From positions 62,001 to 126,000 of the forward strand of contig JAFYUJ010000009.1 in assembly GCA_017558555.1 (NCBI GenBank): 64,000 nucleotides of DNA. The letters are read 5' to 3'. The notes under the pieces were generated by a model. The model saw only the letters and a program-made list of their open reading frames with translations. It was not told the origin of the DNA and searched no databases. Shown piece after piece: positions 1 to 8,314 of this stretch (positions are counted from its first letter, which is position 1; each line of letters opens with the position of its first letter). Position numbers and translations under genes: made by a program. The DNA is from Akkermansia sp. (GTDB lineage Bacteria > Verrucomicrobiota > Verrucomicrobiia > Verrucomicrobiales > Akkermansiaceae).

Positions 1-2
1 GC

Positions 3-593
3 GAAAACACCAAGGGCCATGTCTTCCAGACGGTGGGAGCCATCAATGCCATTCGCCCCGTCACCGATGTCGAGAAGAAGGAAACACTCATCCTGATAGG
101 TGGCCCCAGCAAAGAATTCAACTGGGATTCAGAGTTCGTGCTGACGCAGCTGGCCTCTGTGGCACGCCGCACTACAACCCCCATGGTGCTGACCACCTCT
201 CGCCGCACCCCGGCGGACTTCGCCCATGATGTAGCCAATGCATGCCCCAGCATGAAAGTGGAACCGGTGGACACAACCGGCCCCACCTGGGTGGCCGACC
301 ACCTCGCAACAGCCAAGGAAGTGTGGGTCACGCAGGACAGCGTTTCCATGGTATACGAGGCCCTTTCCAGCGGAGCTCCCGTGGCCATTCTGGAGCTTCC
401 CCGCAAGAATCGCGATGCTCAAAAATGCTCTCGCGTGGTGCGAGGGCTCAACATGCTCATCGAAGACGGCAGCGTATGCACCTTTACGGCCTGGGCCAAA
501 GAAGGAGTCATTCCCCGCACAGAAGCCGTGCTGAATGAAGCAGGGCGTGCCGCAGACTACATTCTACAGAAATTCCCCAAACTCTTATCATGA
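3..593 (+). CDS. ELM1-like (DUF1022) protein, 5' partial
   Basis: The frame is open to the window edge, so the N-terminus is missing; a GTG at 33 is probably internal. The visible ~196 residues match the C-terminal half of the ELM1/DUF1022 family: GGPSKEFNWD near the middle, then TTSRRTP, then TQDSVSMVYEALSSGAPV. The family has a GT-B-like fold and often sits in lipopolysaccharide or capsule loci. Its biochemical role in bacteria is poorly defined. The stop overlaps the next start (ATGA at 590-593), so it is translationally coupled to the GT4 gene, and this supports a role in surface glycan assembly (inference). Confidence 0.75.
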   Translation, partial: ENTKGHVFQTVGAINAIRPVTDVEKKETLILIGGPSKEFNWDSEFVLTQLASVARRTTTPMVLTTSRRTPADFAHDVANACPSMKVEPVDTTGPTWVADHLATAKEVWVTQDSVSMVYEALSSGAPVAILELPRKNRDAQKCSRVVRGLNMLIEDGSVCTFTAWAKEGVIPRTEAVLNEAGRAADYILQKFPKLLS

Positions 594-1705
594 AAATCAT
601 GCATCTCCTCCCCTCGCTTTCCTCCGGCGGGGTGGAACAAGTTGTTCTCGAACTCTGCCAGGGGCTCTGTGCCCATGGGGAGGAATGTATCGTAGTCTCC
701 GCCGGCGGCGGCATGGTTCCGGCCATTGAAAAGACAGGCGCCCGCCACATCACCCTGCCGATTGGAAAAAAAAGCCTGCGCACCTTTCTCATGGTAGGCA
801 AAATAGCGCGACTCATCAAAAAAGAAAAGCCGGAGATTCTGCATTTACACTCGCGCGTGCCGGCCTGGGTGGGTTATCTTGCCTGCAAGCGGGTACCTCG
901 CAAGTACCGCCCCGCAGTCGTTACGTCTTTCCATGGCTTCCATTCCGTCAACTTCTACTCCGGCATCATGGCCAAGGGGGATAAAGTCATCGCAGTGTCT
1001 GACTGCATGAAAGAACACATCATGCAGAACTATCCGCACACGGATGCAAAGGATATCATCATCATCCCCAATTCTGTTGACACGGATTTGAATTACAAGG
1101 GATATGAACCCACGGAGCAATGGATGAGCAAATGGCGCAGCGACTACCCGGAGCTGGAAGGCAAGTATACCCTGTGTCTCCCCGGAAGAATCACCCGTCT
1201 TAAGGGAGCCCAACATCTTGTACCCATCCTGTCCGGACTGCGTGCCAAGGGCATTCCGGCACATGCCGTTATCGTAGGCGAGACCAAGAAAGGCAAAGAA
1301 GCCCTTCGCCAGGAACTATGTGATGCCTTTGCGGCGGAGGGGCTTGAATCCTGTGTCACTTGGACAGGGCACCGACTTGATCTGCGAGACGTACTGTGCG
1401 CGTGCGACGTAACACTTTCTCTCACCCTGCAGCCCGAATCCTTTGGCAAAACAACTCTTGAAGCACTGGCCCTGGGTCGCCCCGTGGCAGGCTATGAACA
1501 TGGAGGCGTGGGTGAGCAGCTCAATGTCTTCCTGCCGGAAGGCAAGTGCCCGACCAAAGATACGGATGCCATGGTGCGCATCCTCGCCTCATGGTATACA
1601 AACCGCCCCACTCCGGTTTCCCCTGTGCCCTCTCCCTACAAACGAGAGGATATGATTAACGCCCACCTTGATCTTTATCAAAGTCTGTGTCCGACAAAGG
1701 CTTAA
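590..1705 (+). CDS. Glycosyltransferase family 4 (active-looking copy)
   Basis: This 371-residue GT-B enzyme of family GT4 probably transfers a sugar from a nucleotide donor during LPS or exopolysaccharide synthesis. An N-terminal glycine-rich loop (SLSSGGVEQV) is followed by the C-terminal donor domain. The donor domain keeps R200 and K205 (GRITRLKG) and the E-x7-E pair E283/E291 in PESFGKTTLEALALGRP. These residues bind the donor diphosphate in GT4 enzymes. It overlaps the upstream ELM1-like gene by 4 bp and the downstream paralogue by 19 bp. Acceptor and sugar cannot be told from sequence. Confidence 0.88.
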   Translation: MKIMHLLPSLSSGGVEQVVLELCQGLCAHGEECIVVSAGGGMVPAIEKTGARHITLPIGKKSLRTFLMVGKIARLIKKEKPEILHLHSRVPAWVGYLACKRVPRKYRPAVVTSFHGFHSVNFYSGIMAKGDKVIAVSDCMKEHIMQNYPHTDAKDIIIIPNSVDTDLNYKGYEPTEQWMSKWRSDYPELEGKYTLCLPGRITRLKGAQHLVPILSGLRAKGIPAHAVIVGETKKGKEALRQELCDAFAAEGLESCVTWTGHRLDLRDVLCACDVTLSLTLQPESFGKTTLEALALGRPVAGYEHGGVGEQLNVFLPEGKCPTKDTDAMVRILASWYTNRPTPVSPVPSPYKREDMINAHLDLYQSLCPTKA

Positions 1706-2829
1706 AAGTCCTTCATTTTTCCCCTTTTCTCACCTCCGTTGGTTTAAATCGACTGGCGGCAGATTTGGCGTGCTCGCTGCAGGAAAAAGGCGTGGAAAAC
1801 ATGGTCCTTTCACCACCCAGCGAGCTGGTGAGCCGTATGAATGATGCAGGGGTGAAACATACACGCTGCAGCAAGCCCAATATCATCACCGCACTCCGCG
1901 GCAAAAGCAAGCTCAAAGCACTCATCCACTCATTCGAACCGGATATCATACAAGTCTATTCCCGAGAAGCAGCCTGGATTGCGGGGCTCTCCTGCCGCAA
2001 CATCAAAAATGCGCCCCCCATTGTCGGAGTCATGACCGGCTATCCCCGCAAAGGATTCGGCAATCTGGGTCTGAGCTATTGCCAATGCTTCACCGCTGTA
2101 TCAAAGCACCTGCGTAGCGTGTTGTATGAACACAGCGAACTTTTCCGCAAACATAAGCAACCTTGGGTGATACCATACGGCGTCAACGAGCAACTGTGTT
2201 CACCCGGCTACGCCCCCTCCAAAAATTGGATGGAGCAATGGCGACGCACGCATCCCAGACACGAGGAAACGTTCACACTTTGCATTCCAGGCGCCATTTC
2301 TCCCCTGCATGGATTGGACGATTTGGTACCGCTGATGCAGCAACTACTTCACAACGGCATCCCGGCACACGCCTATATCGCCGGAGATGTTCGCCATGCC
2401 ACACCAGGCTACATAGAACACCTGCGCAATCTTTTTAATCAAGCACAAATTGAAAACCGCATCGGCTGGATAGGCGCGCGTACTGATATGCGCGATGTCA
2501 TGGCAGCCTGTAATGTCACCCTTTCTCTGGCGCATGAACCAGCCACTCATGACCACACCATTCTGGAAGCCCTGGCCTTGGGCCGCCCCGTGGCCGGCTA
2601 TGATCATGGTTCTGTAGGCGAATTACTGACCACTTTTCTGCCGGAGGGCAAAATAACCCCGGCGGACCCCGCCTCCATGGCTGATGTTCTTACGCAGTGG
2701 AACACTTACCCCCCAGCCATGCAGGAGGCCATCCCTTACCCATACAGTCTCACTCACATGGCGGGCAGTTACTGTGATTTGTACCGCTATATCATGGCAC
2801 AACCCACCATTCACCATGCAAAACACTGA
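1687..2829 (+). CDS. GT4-like paralogue lacking donor-binding residues
   Basis: This 380-residue tandem paralogue of the preceding GT4 starts at a GTG inside its neighbour. The fold signature is intact (LEALALGRPVAGYDHGSVGE aligns with the first copy). However, the residues that bind the nucleotide-sugar diphosphate have changed: R becomes A203 and K becomes H208 in PGAISPLHG, and the first Glu of E-x7-E is A286 (EPATHDHTILEA), with only E294 kept. The protein may be a non-catalytic partner of the first enzyme or may use an unusual donor (inference). It overlaps the umuD-like gene by 14 bp. Confidence 0.8.
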   Translation: MSDKGLKVLHFSPFLTSVGLNRLAADLACSLQEKGVENMVLSPPSELVSRMNDAGVKHTRCSKPNIITALRGKSKLKALIHSFEPDIIQVYSREAAWIAGLSCRNIKNAPPIVGVMTGYPRKGFGNLGLSYCQCFTAVSKHLRSVLYEHSELFRKHKQPWVIPYGVNEQLCSPGYAPSKNWMEQWRRTHPRHEETFTLCIPGAISPLHGLDDLVPLMQQLLHNGIPAHAYIAGDVRHATPGYIEHLRNLFNQAQIENRIGWIGARTDMRDVMAACNVTLSLAHEPATHDHTILEALALGRPVAGYDHGSVGELLTTFLPEGKITPADPASMADVLTQWNTYPPAMQEAIPYPYSLTHMAGSYCDLYRYIMAQPTIHHAKH

Positions 2830-3235
2830 ATCTGCTGCCCCGGGAGACAACGGGTTACCATTCTTTTCCGAAGAAGTAGCGGCAGGTTTTCCCTCTCCGG
2901 CCGCCGGTGATATTAAGGGCATTCTTGATTTGAACGAATTGTGCATTCAGCATCCTGCTGCCACCTATTTCATCCGGGCGCGCGGCGAAAGCATGATTGA
3001 TGCCGGCATCTCAGATGGGGATGTTTTAGTGGTAGACCGCAGCCTCAACCCTCGCCATGGCGATATCATCATTGCGGAACTGGAGGGCTCATTCACCGTG
3101 AAATATTACGAAAAAAACGGCGATTGCATCCGTCTGGTTCCCGCTAACTCCAGATTCAGCCCCATCATCATCTCCCATGCACACCAAGCCGCTTTCTTCG
3201 GCGTTGTAACCTGGGTGCTCAAATCCCTGCGCTGA
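2816..3235 (+). CDS. umuD: UmuD-like self-cleaving S24 protein
   Basis: This 139-residue protein has no N-terminal helix-turn-helix, so it resembles UmuD and not LexA. The cleavage site is A23-G24 within AAGFPSPA, S59 is the nucleophile (GESM) and K96 is the general base (FTVKYY); these positions closely match the E. coli protein. In the family, RecA-stimulated cleavage gives UmuD', which partners UmuC in DNA polymerase V. No umuC lies in the window. I chose the ATG at 2816 because the frame upstream is the antisense-free overlap with the GT gene. I see no LexA box. Its place inside a glycosyltransferase operon is odd. Confidence 0.85.
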   Translation: MQNTESAAPGDNGLPFFSEEVAAGFPSPAAGDIKGILDLNELCIQHPAATYFIRARGESMIDAGISDGDVLVVDRSLNPRHGDIIIAELEGSFTVKYYEKNGDCIRLVPANSRFSPIIISHAHQAAFFGVVTWVLKSLR

Positions 3236-3284
3236 TGCGAGCTTGAGCTTGACAACGACTGATGGCCATGATAGAGTTAACTCT

Positions 3285-4013
3285 ATGGAGGACTATATTC
3301 TTACCCATAAAATTGCGAGCTACGAATGCAGTGCAGATTTGTTGCTGAAGCCCGAATGCTTCCTGCACCTGTGCCAAGAGATGGCGGAAAGCCACGCCAG
3401 CACTCTTGATTTTGGCTATGATTGGGCCATTCGCAGCGGGATTATATGGGTAGAACTGAGTGGTGAGTTTGAGTTCATCCGCATGCCGCGCTGGAAAGAA
3501 GAAGTGAAGCTGCGCACGAACACAGGCAAGGCCTCAGCCCTGCAAGCTCACCGCTTTGTGGAAATGAGCGACATGGAGGGTAACGTGTTGGCCCGAGCTG
3601 ATTTGTACTGGGCCTTGATTGACATCAACAGTCGCCGTCTCGTACCTCTCAAGCGAACCAGCATCCACGATACGTTGGCAGCCATCAGTCCCGCCATCAT
3701 CAGCCAGGAGCTTCCGGAAATGCCGGATACGGAGGAGAAGAAAACATGCGCTGCCAGCCTTACCACCTCTCGCAGAGATATTGACTTCAATGGGCATATC
3801 AACAACAGCGCCTACCTCATCTGGGCGCTTGATACCCTACCGCAGGAAGTCACCCCCGCCGGTACGCCTCGCCGACTTCGCATTGCGTTCAAGAAAGAAA
3901 GCCATGCCAACCAGTCCATTGCCATTGCCCATACGGTCAATGGCAATCGTACCAGCCACATCCTGACAAGTGGCGATGAAACACGCGCGCTGGTAGATAT
4001 TCTCTGGGGCTAA
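3285..4013 (+). CDS. Acyl-ACP thioesterase (FatA/FatB-type)
   Basis: This 242-residue double hot-dog protein is of the bacterial acyl-ACP thioesterase type (PF01643), which hydrolyses acyl-ACP to free fatty acid. The N-terminal hot dog holds the stretch around WVELSGEFEF. The C-terminal hot dog carries the catalytic-type motif DFNGHINNSAYLIW, with N169 and H171. The plant enzymes have a following Glu; here the position reads D. I prefer the ATG at 3285; a TTG at 3243 would add 14 residues that do not look family-like. It lies 49 bp after the umuD-like gene and may be co-transcribed with it. Confidence 0.8.
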   Translation: MEDYILTHKIASYECSADLLLKPECFLHLCQEMAESHASTLDFGYDWAIRSGIIWVELSGEFEFIRMPRWKEEVKLRTNTGKASALQAHRFVEMSDMEGNVLARADLYWALIDINSRRLVPLKRTSIHDTLAAISPAIISQELPEMPDTEEKKTCAASLTTSRRDIDFNGHINNSAYLIWALDTLPQEVTPAGTPRRLRIAFKKESHANQSIAIAHTVNGNRTSHILTSGDETRALVDILWG

Positions 4014-4049
4014 TCCCGACCTGAGTCTTGCTTTACTGCTCCTTTAAGC

Positions 4050-4078
4050 TTGCTATACCAAGCGAGCTGGTGTAGATT
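4050..4078 (+). promoter_or_regulatory. Sigma70-type promoter of UDP-glucuronate decarboxylase gene
   Basis: TTGCTA (4050-4055), a 17-bp spacer, then TAGATT (4073-4078). The -10 box ends 7 nt before the ATG at 4086, so the predicted transcript begins at or near the start codon. It fixes the ATG at 4086 and rules out the longer open frame starting at 4050. Confidence 0.6.
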
Positions 4079-4085
4079 CGTATTC

Positions 4086-5033
4086 ATGAAGACGATACTT
4101 GTGACCGGCGGCAGTGGTTTTGTGGGTAGTAATCTGTGTTACCGCCTCATAGAAGATGGGCACCGTGTTATCTGCCTGGACAACAACTACACCGGCTCAT
4201 TGGATAATGTGGCGCCCCTCCTCAACCATCCCCGCTTCACCTTTGTAGAACACGATGTGATTGAGCCATATGAATGCCCAGAAAAGCTGGATCGTATCTA
4301 CAATCTGGCCTGCCCGGCCTCTCCCCCTTTCTACCAGGGCAATAAATCCATTTTCACCACCAAAACCTGCGTACTGGGCATTCTGAACATGTTGGAGCTG
4401 GCTAAACGTGACGGAGCCCGCATTTTGCAAACATCCACATCTGAGGTATATGGTGAACCCCTGGTACACCCACAAGTAGAAACATATCGTGGCAATGTGA
4501 ATCCCATCGGCATCCGCGCATGCTATGATGAAGGCAAACGCTGTGCCGAAAGCCTCATGTTTGATTATCACCGCCATGAAGGGGTAGATATTCGCGTTAT
4601 CCGCATCTTCAATACATACGGGCCCTACATGAATCCGGAAGATGGGCGCGTGGTCTCCAACTTCATCTGCCAGGCGCTTCGCGGAGAAGATATCACCATC
4701 TACGGAGAAGGCCAGCAAACACGCTCATTCCAATACATCGATGACTTGATTGAAGGCATGGTGCGCATGATGGAGAACGAGAAGGGGTTCACAGGCCCCG
4801 TGAACATTGGCAATCCCGGAGAATTTACCATTCGCCAGCTTGCAGACTTGGTTCTGCAAAAGATTCCTACAACGAGTCAATTGGTGCACCGCCCCCTGCC
4901 CTCGGATGACCCCACGCAACGCCGACCGGATATCACCTTGGCCGGGGAGCAGCTTGGCTGGGCTCCCACCATTCCGCTGAGCGAAGGTCTGGACAAGACC
5001 ATCGCCTATTTCCGGGAAAAGCTGGGAATGTAA
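4086..5033 (+). CDS. uxs: UDP-glucuronate decarboxylase (UDP-xylose synthase)
   Basis: This 315-residue NAD-dependent extended SDR converts UDP-glucuronate to UDP-xylose. The Rossmann motif GGSGFVGSN is at the N-terminus, followed by TSTSEVYG and the family-diagnostic run [15 protein letters not shown]. The catalytic Y147-x3-K151 lies in CYDEGK. The product would feed the nearby glycosyltransferases (inference). A strong hairpin terminator follows the gene, so it is likely transcribed alone from its own promoter. Confidence 0.9.
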   Translation: MKTILVTGGSGFVGSNLCYRLIEDGHRVICLDNNYTGSLDNVAPLLNHPRFTFVEHDVIEPYECPEKLDRIYNLACPASPPFYQGNKSIFTTKTCVLGILNMLELAKRDGARILQTSTSEVYGEPLVHPQVETYRGNVNPIGIRACYDEGKRCAESLMFDYHRHEGVDIRVIRIFNTYGPYMNPEDGRVVSNFICQALRGEDITIYGEGQQTRSFQYIDDLIEGMVRMMENEKGFTGPVNIGNPGEFTIRQLADLVLQKIPTTSQLVHRPLPSDDPTQRRPDITLAGEQLGWAPTIPLSEGLDKTIAYFREKLGM

Positions 5034-5059
5034 GTCCCTCTACCATTCATTCCTCATCA

Positions 5060-5099
5060 TGTTCCGAGCAAGACGCAGGGCTTGCTCGGAACAGTTTTT
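5060..5099 (+). terminator. Rho-independent terminator after uxs
   Basis: A perfect 13-bp stem (5060-5072 with 5081-5093) encloses an 8-nt loop and is followed by GTTTTTC. Confidence 0.85.
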
Positions 5100-5107
5100 C
5101 TAACCTC

Positions 5108-5136
5108 TTGATACCCTCTTTCTATCTGAGTACAGT
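5108..5136 (+). promoter_or_regulatory. Sigma70-type promoter of OYE-like gene
   Basis: TTGATA (5108-5113), a 17-bp spacer, then TACAGT (5131-5136). The -10 ends 10 nt before the ATG at 5147 and supports that start over the longer frame. Confidence 0.55.
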
Positions 5137-5146
5137 AAGCTCAGAT

Positions 5147-6196
5147 ATGAACACGCTCCACCAACTCATCCTGAGAGAAGTTGAAATCCTTTTTCGCCCC
5201 TTTATTCACCGAAAAATCGTACTCCCGACACGTATTGTCATGGCACAGGAACGGGTCCCCTATGCTCTGAGTCCGCTTCAGATGATGCAGTACTATCGCC
5301 AACGTGCTGCGAACGAGGTGGGGCTCATCCTGACGGCACCTGTTGCCATTGATGACCCGGCAGCAGCAGCAGACAGCAAAACACCCGTATTTTATGGTGG
5401 CACCCCATTGCGCACATGGAAGCAAATATGCAGGCTGGTACATTCAACCCACTGCAAGATGGCGCCTCTACTGCTACACGCCGGCATGTGTCGGCCGACG
5501 GATGGGTCCGCGCCAAACCCGCAGGTGCCCCCCATCGGGCCATCAGGCATCAGCCCCTACTCTCTCGAAACCTGTGGCGAAGCCATGAGCCAGGCCCGTA
5601 TCGAGCAAGTAACAGACGCATACGCACGTGCAGCGCACATGGCCAGGGAGCTGAAATTTGATGCCGTAGAAGTTCACGCCGCGGCCGGCTCTCTCATCGA
5701 CCAATTTTTCCGGGCTGAAACAAACCACAGACACGATGAATACAGCGCCCAACCAGTGTCACGAACCCGCTTTGCCACGGGTATCATCCATGCCATCCGC
5801 AAGCGTGTCGGCAAGGATTTCCCGCTCATTTTCCGATTCTCACAAAAAGGATGCGGGCAATGCACTCACCCACTCGCAACAAAGCCGGAAGAACTGGCAG
5901 AATTCCTGCTGCCGCTGCGAGATGCGGGAGTGGACATCTTTCACTGCACGGGAGAACACTTTGCCAAGCCTGAATTTGATGGCAGCGGCCTGAACCTGGC
6001 AGGATGGGTCCGCATCATCACAGGTAAACCGGTCATCTCTACCGGAGAAGAAGCCACACACAACCGGGCAAATCTGCAAAATCTTTACAGAATGCTGCGC
6101 TCGAACGAAATCGACATGGTCTCCCTGATGGGGGAACTGCAAGATGACCCGCACTGGGCACACAACCTGCGCCAGGGAAATACCCCGGCCGGCTGA
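5147..6196 (+). CDS. Old yellow enzyme family protein with altered active site
   Basis: This 349-residue FMN-dependent (beta/alpha)8-barrel protein belongs to the NADH:flavin oxidoreductase/OYE family. The N-terminus (LPTRIVMAQ), LLHAGMCR and the C-terminal phosphate-binding region (PVISTGEEATH) fit the family. The usual H-x-x-(N/H)-G-Y-L motif reads H177-A-A-A180-G-S182-L. The substrate-binding Asn/His and the proton-donor Tyr of classical OYEs are therefore replaced by Ala and Ser. Flavin binding may persist while ene-reduction is changed or lost (inference). It is convergent with a MerR gene with zero spacing, a common pairing for electrophile-responsive reductases. Confidence 0.75.
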   Translation: MNTLHQLILREVEILFRPFIHRKIVLPTRIVMAQERVPYALSPLQMMQYYRQRAANEVGLILTAPVAIDDPAAAADSKTPVFYGGTPLRTWKQICRLVHSTHCKMAPLLLHAGMCRPTDGSAPNPQVPPIGPSGISPYSLETCGEAMSQARIEQVTDAYARAAHMARELKFDAVEVHAAAGSLIDQFFRAETNHRHDEYSAQPVSRTRFATGIIHAIRKRVGKDFPLIFRFSQKGCGQCTHPLATKPEELAEFLLPLRDAGVDIFHCTGEHFAKPEFDGSGLNLAGWVRIITGKPVISTGEEATHNRANLQNLYRMLRSNEIDMVSLMGELQDDPHWAHNLRQGNTPAG

Positions 6197-6727
6197 TTAT
6201 GCCTTCTTGCGCTTCTTCTTGGTATCAGATTCCTCGTTCACCTTATGCAAGCATGGCTCCAAACGGCCATCATCCATCATCTTGCAGGGGAACTTCAGAA
6301 TGCCATCCAACGTGAGAAAAGGGAAGGCCTCATCAGCATCGTCACCGCGCTCCACCGCCACCATGGCTTCCTTGCCACCGGAGACAAAGAAATTGACTAA
6401 ATCAATGCACTGATCGATGTGCTGGCGCATCTCTTCCAGATTTTCGCGAGCAGTGGTGAGCATCTCCAATCGCTGGGGGAGCGTTTCACCACCGGCCTTG
6501 GTCATGTCAAAGAATTCTTTAATCTGAGACAATGTGAGTTTGGCCTGTTTCATGCACAACGCGCCAATGAGACAAGCCAGGCTGGCTTTACCATACACTC
6601 GACGCCCGGAAGGAGTACGCTCCACATAGCGGAGAATCCCCTCCTTTTCATAGAATCGAAGAGTGTGTATGGACAACCCGGTCTTTCGAGCCAAATCGGA
6701 GATAGAATAGCGAACGGCAGCAGGCAT
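6197..6727 (-). CDS. MerR-family transcriptional regulator
   Basis: This 176-residue regulator has an N-terminal winged HTH (residues 5-70, YSISDLARKTGLSIHTLRFYEKEG). A dimerisation coiled coil follows at about 75-120, then a C-terminal tail ending in a lysine-rich run. Cysteines exist (CLIGALC, FPCKMM, EPCLHK) but do not form a recognised metal-binding pattern, so the inducer is unknown. It lies tail to tail with the OYE-like gene, a possible target. Confidence 0.85.
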   Translation of the reverse strand: MPAAVRYSISDLARKTGLSIHTLRFYEKEGILRYVERTPSGRRVYGKASLACLIGALCMKQAKLTLSQIKEFFDMTKAGGETLPQRLEMLTTARENLEEMRQHIDQCIDLVNFFVSGGKEAMVAVERGDDADEAFPFLTLDGILKFPCKMMDDGRLEPCLHKVNEESDTKKKRKKA

Positions 6728-6739
6728 ATTACAGCTGCA

Positions 6740-6768
6740 TTGTTACCATAGCGCGCGCGCGTGGTCAA
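6740..6768 (-). promoter_or_regulatory. Promoter of merR-type gene with CG-rich spacer
   Basis: Read on the minus strand: TTGACC (6763-6768), a 17-bp alternating CG-rich spacer, then TAACAA (6740-6745). The spacer is flanked by ACCA/TGGT half-sites and forms an imperfect dyad, a plausible autoregulatory MerR operator. The usual MerR spacer is 19-20 bp. Confidence 0.45.
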
Positions 6769-6859
6769 GACATTTTCCCGACATGTTAGATTTCCGCTTA
6801 TGTCATGCAAGAAGCTTGCAGCGGGCAGAGAGATATGGCATGCTTCCACACGAACAATT

Positions 6860-8305
6860 ATGGAGCAGATTACTTCCACCCTATACACTATCGGAATCAT
6901 CATACTGGTGATTCTGTTCTTCAACCTCATGATTTTTGTGCACGAGCTTGGCCATTTTCTGGCGGGCAAATGGAGAGGAGCCTACATTGACCGATTCCAG
7001 ATATGGTTTGGCAAGCCCATCTGGCAAAAAGAAATTGGGGGTGTGAAATGGGGCTTGGGATGGATTCCGGCCGGTGGTTTTGTTTCCCTGCCGCAAATGG
7101 AAGACATGGAAAAAATCGAAGGCTCCGCAGAAGTACCCGAGGGGCTCAAACCACTCAAAGCGCTGGATAAAATCATCATCGCAGCCGCGGGGCCGTTTTT
7201 TTCTCTTCTTCTTGCATACGTTTTCGCAGTCATCGTATGGGGCGTAGGCAAGCCTGCCACAGCCGAAATCAACACCACAATCGGCTACATCATGCCGAAT
7301 TCTCCGGCGGCAGAAGCAGGCTTGCTTCCCGGGGACAAAATCACGGCTATCGATGGCCAGACAGTCTCCAAGTGGATGGGCAACATGGAAGGCGTGACCG
7401 AATTGGTTGCCATGAGCGAGCACGAAAAAATCACCTTTGATATCGTGCGCACCGCAGCTGATGGCACGGAGCAGAAGATGACCATTTTGAGTGGCTACAA
7501 AGTACCTGAAACCTCATTCTGGCAGCGTAGCGCCATGCGCAAAGTGGGTATCATGCCCGCAGCGCCCGCTACCATCGGCAAGGTTGTTGAAAATTCTCCC
7601 GCAGCCAAGGCCGGTCTGCAGTCCGGACAAACGATCACAGCCCTGAATGGCACCCGAATCTTTACACCCTATGCCATCACAGAAATGTCGGAAAAAGGGC
7701 AGGAAATGACCTTGACGTTGCAAGCCAAAGACGGAACGATTAGTGAGGTAAACATTCGCCCCGCTATCCCCGCCAACTGGCAGGGCAAAGAAGGAGCAGC
7801 CCCCATTTTAGGTGTGAGCTGGGCCGGAACAATTAAAGACATCGAGCTGGAGCATCCCAGCCCCCAAGCCCAGGTCAACCAGAGTCTCAAATGGATGGGC
7901 GACACTCTGGACAAACTCTTTGCTCCCGGCAGCAACATTGGCGTGCAGCACCTCTCCGGTCCCGTGGGTATCGGCTCCTACATCTACAAGATGATGGATG
8001 CCGGTAATGGCATGGGATGGCGTCTCGTGCTGTGGTTTGCCGTGGTGCTCAACGTGAATCTGGCCGTACTGAACATGCTGCCACTTCCGGTAGTAGATGG
8101 TGGTCACGTGGTGCTGGGCTTTGTGGAGATGATTCGCCGCAAACCCATCAACAGCAAGATATTGGATTCCATCTTCATGGGCTTCATCATGCTATTGATG
8201 GGCTTCTTCGTGTTTGTCACCCTCATGGACATTGGTGACTTGTTTGGTGGAGAACAAGAACCGCAAGAGTTACCGGCCCCCATCTTTGCCCAGATTGAGC
8301 CTTAA
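6860..8305 (+). CDS. rseP: RseP-like site-2 protease (M50)
   Basis: This 481-residue intramembrane zinc metalloprotease cleaves membrane-anchored regulators such as anti-sigma factors after a first cut. The HELGH motif (H28, E29, H32) lies in the first membrane segment. Two PDZ domains follow (around residues 145-230 and 235-325), and the C-terminal LPLPVVDGGH supplies the third zinc ligand D413. I chose the ATG at 6860 because it places HELGH in TM1 as usual; the frame is open further upstream to 6761. Unusually, dxr and bamA are not next to it. Confidence 0.92.
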   Translation: MEQITSTLYTIGIIILVILFFNLMIFVHELGHFLAGKWRGAYIDRFQIWFGKPIWQKEIGGVKWGLGWIPAGGFVSLPQMEDMEKIEGSAEVPEGLKPLKALDKIIIAAAGPFFSLLLAYVFAVIVWGVGKPATAEINTTIGYIMPNSPAAEAGLLPGDKITAIDGQTVSKWMGNMEGVTELVAMSEHEKITFDIVRTAADGTEQKMTILSGYKVPETSFWQRSAMRKVGIMPAAPATIGKVVENSPAAKAGLQSGQTITALNGTRIFTPYAITEMSEKGQEMTLTLQAKDGTISEVNIRPAIPANWQGKEGAAPILGVSWAGTIKDIELEHPSPQAQVNQSLKWMGDTLDKLFAPGSNIGVQHLSGPVGIGSYIYKMMDAGNGMGWRLVLWFAVVLNVNLAVLNMLPLPVVDGGHVVLGFVEMIRRKPINSKILDSIFMGFIMLLMGFFVFVTLMDIGDLFGGEQEPQELPAPIFAQIEP

Positions 8306-8314
8306 CACTTCAAC

